Assembly: GCA_903927685.1 (NCBI GenBank)
Contig: CAIYOB010000989.1
Coordinates: forward strand, 1 to 15,880
DNA from: an uncultured Planctomycetaceae bacterium
Lineage (GTDB): Bacteria > Planctomycetota > Planctomycetia > Pirellulales > Pirellulaceae
Direction: 5' to 3'
Length of the DNA stretch: 15,880 nt
The first letter of the stretch is position 1, and every line of letters starts with the position of its first letter. Below, piece by piece: positions 14,241 to 15,880 of this stretch. The notes beneath the pieces are model-generated. The model worked only from the letters and a program-made list of their open reading frames with translations. It had not been told where the DNA came from and did not search any database. Made by a program: the position numbers and the translations under genes.

Positions 14241-14951
14241 ATGGTCAATCCCCAGCGCATCGTGGTCGTCGAGGATGACGCGGCCATCCGCCGCGGCATC
14301 GGCGACGCCCTGCGCTTCGAGGGCTACCAGGTGGTCGAGGCGGCTGACGGCAAACTTGGCATGGCCCTGGCCCTGGAAGTCGATTGCGAACTGGTGCTCC
14401 TGGATCTCGTGCTCCCCAAGACGCCGGGGCTGGAGATCCTGCAGGCCGTCCGGCAGAGCCGCCCGACGCTGCCGGTGATCATCCTGACGGCCATGGGCGA
14501 CGAGGCGGACCGGGTGCACGGCCTGCGGCTGGGCGCCGACGACTATGTGGTCAAGCCGTTCAGCGTCAGCGAGTTGATGGCGCGCGTTCAGGCCGTGCTG
14601 CGGCGGTCGCCGCAGCGACCGAGCGACGTCAATGCAGCTCCGGTGCCGGGCGGCGTCATCGATTTTTCGCGCAACGAGATTCGTTTTCAGGAGGGACGCC
14701 GCGAAAGCCTGTCCGAACGCGAAAGTGAATTGCTGCGGTACCTGGTCGTGAATTCCGGGCGCGTGATCAGCCGCGACGAGCTGCTGCGGAGCGTCTGGCG
14801 GATTGAACCGCGCGGGCTGTGGACGCGAACGATCGACATGCACATCGCCCGTTTGCGCGACAAGCTCGGGGACGACGCGTCCGAACCCCAACTGATCCTG
14901 ACCGTGCGCGGCAAAGGCTATATGTACGGCAAACCGGAGAGCCCGCCATGA
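14241..14951 (+). CDS. OmpR/PhoB-family two-component response regulator
   Basis: This 236-residue DNA-binding regulator has a receiver domain (about 5-118) with acidic pocket E11, D12 and D13, phospho-acceptor D55 (in LVLLDLVLPK), T83 and K105 (in VVKPF), all intact. A winged-helix DNA-binding domain (about 136-231) carries the usual LSERESELLRYLV, RVISRDELLRSVW and RTIDMHIARLRDKLG segments and ends with RGKGYMYG. ATG at 14241 follows the previous stop by 5 bp with a modest AGGG upstream. It overlaps the next gene by ATGA, which strongly suggests translational coupling with its cognate partner. Target genes are unknown; the VIT-vWA operon itself is a natural candidate. Confidence 0.95.
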   Translation: MVNPQRIVVVEDDAAIRRGIGDALRFEGYQVVEAADGKLGMALALEVDCELVLLDLVLPKTPGLEILQAVRQSRPTLPVIILTAMGDEADRVHGLRLGADDYVVKPFSVSELMARVQAVLRRSPQRPSDVNAAPVPGGVIDFSRNEIRFQEGRRESLSERESELLRYLVVNSGRVISRDELLRSVWRIEPRGLWTRTIDMHIARLRDKLGDDASEPQLILTVRGKGYMYGKPESPP

Positions 14952-15880
14952 GCCGTTCTCGGACCATTCTGGCGGCACTCGCGGTCTGCCTGGTGGTGGT
15001 GTTGGGGGCCATGACGTGGGTCAGCGTTGCCGTCGTCACGCTCGACCGCCGCGACGCCGCGGCGCAGCAGCAGGCCGAATTGCAGGAAAACGTCCGGCTG
15101 GCGCTATGGCGGATGGACTCGGCCCTGAATCCCATTGTTGCCCAGGAGCAGATGCGGCCTTTTCACGAGTATCAGGCCCTGTACATCCCTCCGCTGACCC
15201 TGGACGCCGCGTGCCAGCCCGTCGTGGGGAACCGCGTCCGGTTGCCGTCTCCGCTGCTGCCCCACACGCCGCCGTTCGTCAGGCTGCATTTTCAAATCGA
15301 TGCCGCCGGCCGTCTGAGCAGCCCGCAAGCCCCGGACGGCATCGCATCCGGCCCGACTGAGCCCGGGTGGTTGGAGCCCGGCCGGCTGGCCCAGGCCGCC
15401 GAGCAGTTGCGCGGGCTCGCCAGACACCTGGATCGTGCCGCCCTTCTGGCCGCGGCCCCGGAGCCGGATGTGACCGCGGAGCCGGCGGAGGCGGTCGCGC
15501 GCACGGTCGCGAGCACCGAGCCCATCGCGGGCGAATCGCAACAACCGGACGCGCAGCGGCTGCTCAACGACTTGAGCTCGAGCAACGCGATGGCCCAATC
15601 CGCGCTGCCCCTGGAACAGCGGCAGCAAGGCCGCGCCCGCAACGTGCCCGCCCAGCAGCAACTGCGTTCGGACATGGAATACCAACAGCATGTCGAGGCC
15701 AATGTGCAGAGCAAGCTGCTGGGCAAGTTCAACCGCGCGCCCGACAGCCGCAGCCCGCAGAACTCCGCGCCCGACAACGGGCAGGAGGCCGGCGGCGAGC
15801 CTGCCGAGCGGATGGGATCGACGGCCGACCCGCGACCGCTTGTGGGCGACATGCAACCGTTGTGGAGCGGCGGCCGCCTG
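14948..15880 (+). CDS. Membrane protein, probable sensor histidine kinase N-terminal part (cut by window edge)
   Basis: Only the first 311 codons are in the window and the frame runs open through the last base. The start codon overlaps the regulator's stop (ATGA). One transmembrane helix is clear at about residues 7-30. It is followed by an amphipathic segment (QQQAELQENVRLALWRMDSA, about 41-60) and a likely periplasmic domain. Residues about 180-305 are rich in Gln, Ala, Pro and Asn, with low complexity, unlike a compact sensor fold. No HAMP, H-box or ATP-binding motif lies in the visible part. Calling it a kinase rests on gene order and on resemblance to planctomycete kinase N-termini. Confidence 0.65.
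   Translation, partial: MSRSRTILAALAVCLVVVLGAMTWVSVAVVTLDRRDAAAQQQAELQENVRLALWRMDSALNPIVAQEQMRPFHEYQALYIPPLTLDAACQPVVGNRVRLPSPLLPHTPPFVRLHFQIDAAGRLSSPQAPDGIASGPTEPGWLEPGRLAQAAEQLRGLARHLDRAALLAAAPEPDVTAEPAEAVARTVASTEPIAGESQQPDAQRLLNDLSSSNAMAQSALPLEQRQQGRARNVPAQQQLRSDMEYQQHVEANVQSKLLGKFNRAPDSRSPQNSAPDNGQEAGGEPAERMGSTADPRPLVGDMQPLWSGGRL

Overview
The window is GC-rich, densely coded DNA that looks like a Planctomycetota chromosome, most likely a Pirellulales or Thermogutta-like lineage. The reasons are two Gfo/Idh/MocA oxidoreductases with twin-arginine leaders, a planctomycete-type secreted protein family, a VIT-vWA secreted protein, and a palindromic intergenic repeat of the kind scattered through planctomycete genomes. 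This placement rests on recognition of families from memory, with no database search.

Layout. Positions 1-7133 are a carbohydrate-related block: a minus-strand Tat-exported oxidoreductase (33-1277); a plus-strand secreted glycosidase-like gene that appears to have lost its middle (1570-2250); a second Tat-exported oxidoreductase (2337-3662); a broken IS91-type transposase remnant (about 3698-3853); and a large minus-strand secreted polysaccharide-lyase-like protein (3867-7133). The lyase has a recognisable promoter and three direct repeats just upstream of its -35.

Positions 7134-8136 carry almost no protein. They hold an RNA-rich stretch: a well-folded tRNA-Cys (7454-7525), a tRNA-Asn-like gene with an abnormal anticodon loop and acceptor arm (7618-7697), one or two degraded tRNA-like pieces upstream, and a candidate pseudoknot (7930-8000). 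This leads into a slipin/SPFH gene (8137-9237) whose protein contains three copies of one short module.

Positions 9238-10730 are decayed or low-coding. They contain a rearranged GxxExxY-type fragment, short spaced repeats, a short secreted hypothetical protein that is probably truncated, and a palindromic interspersed repeat.

Positions 10731-15880 form a compact plus-strand operon: a secreted VIT-vWA protein, a secreted vWA protein, an OmpR-type response regulator, and a membrane protein overlapping the regulator by ATGA. The last is most likely the sensor kinase and is cut by the window edge. A perfect 10-bp-arm palindrome sits just before the first gene. The operon suggests a two-component system that controls, or senses through, surface vWA adhesion proteins.

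No CRISPR array, rRNA, intact insertion sequence or origin was seen.
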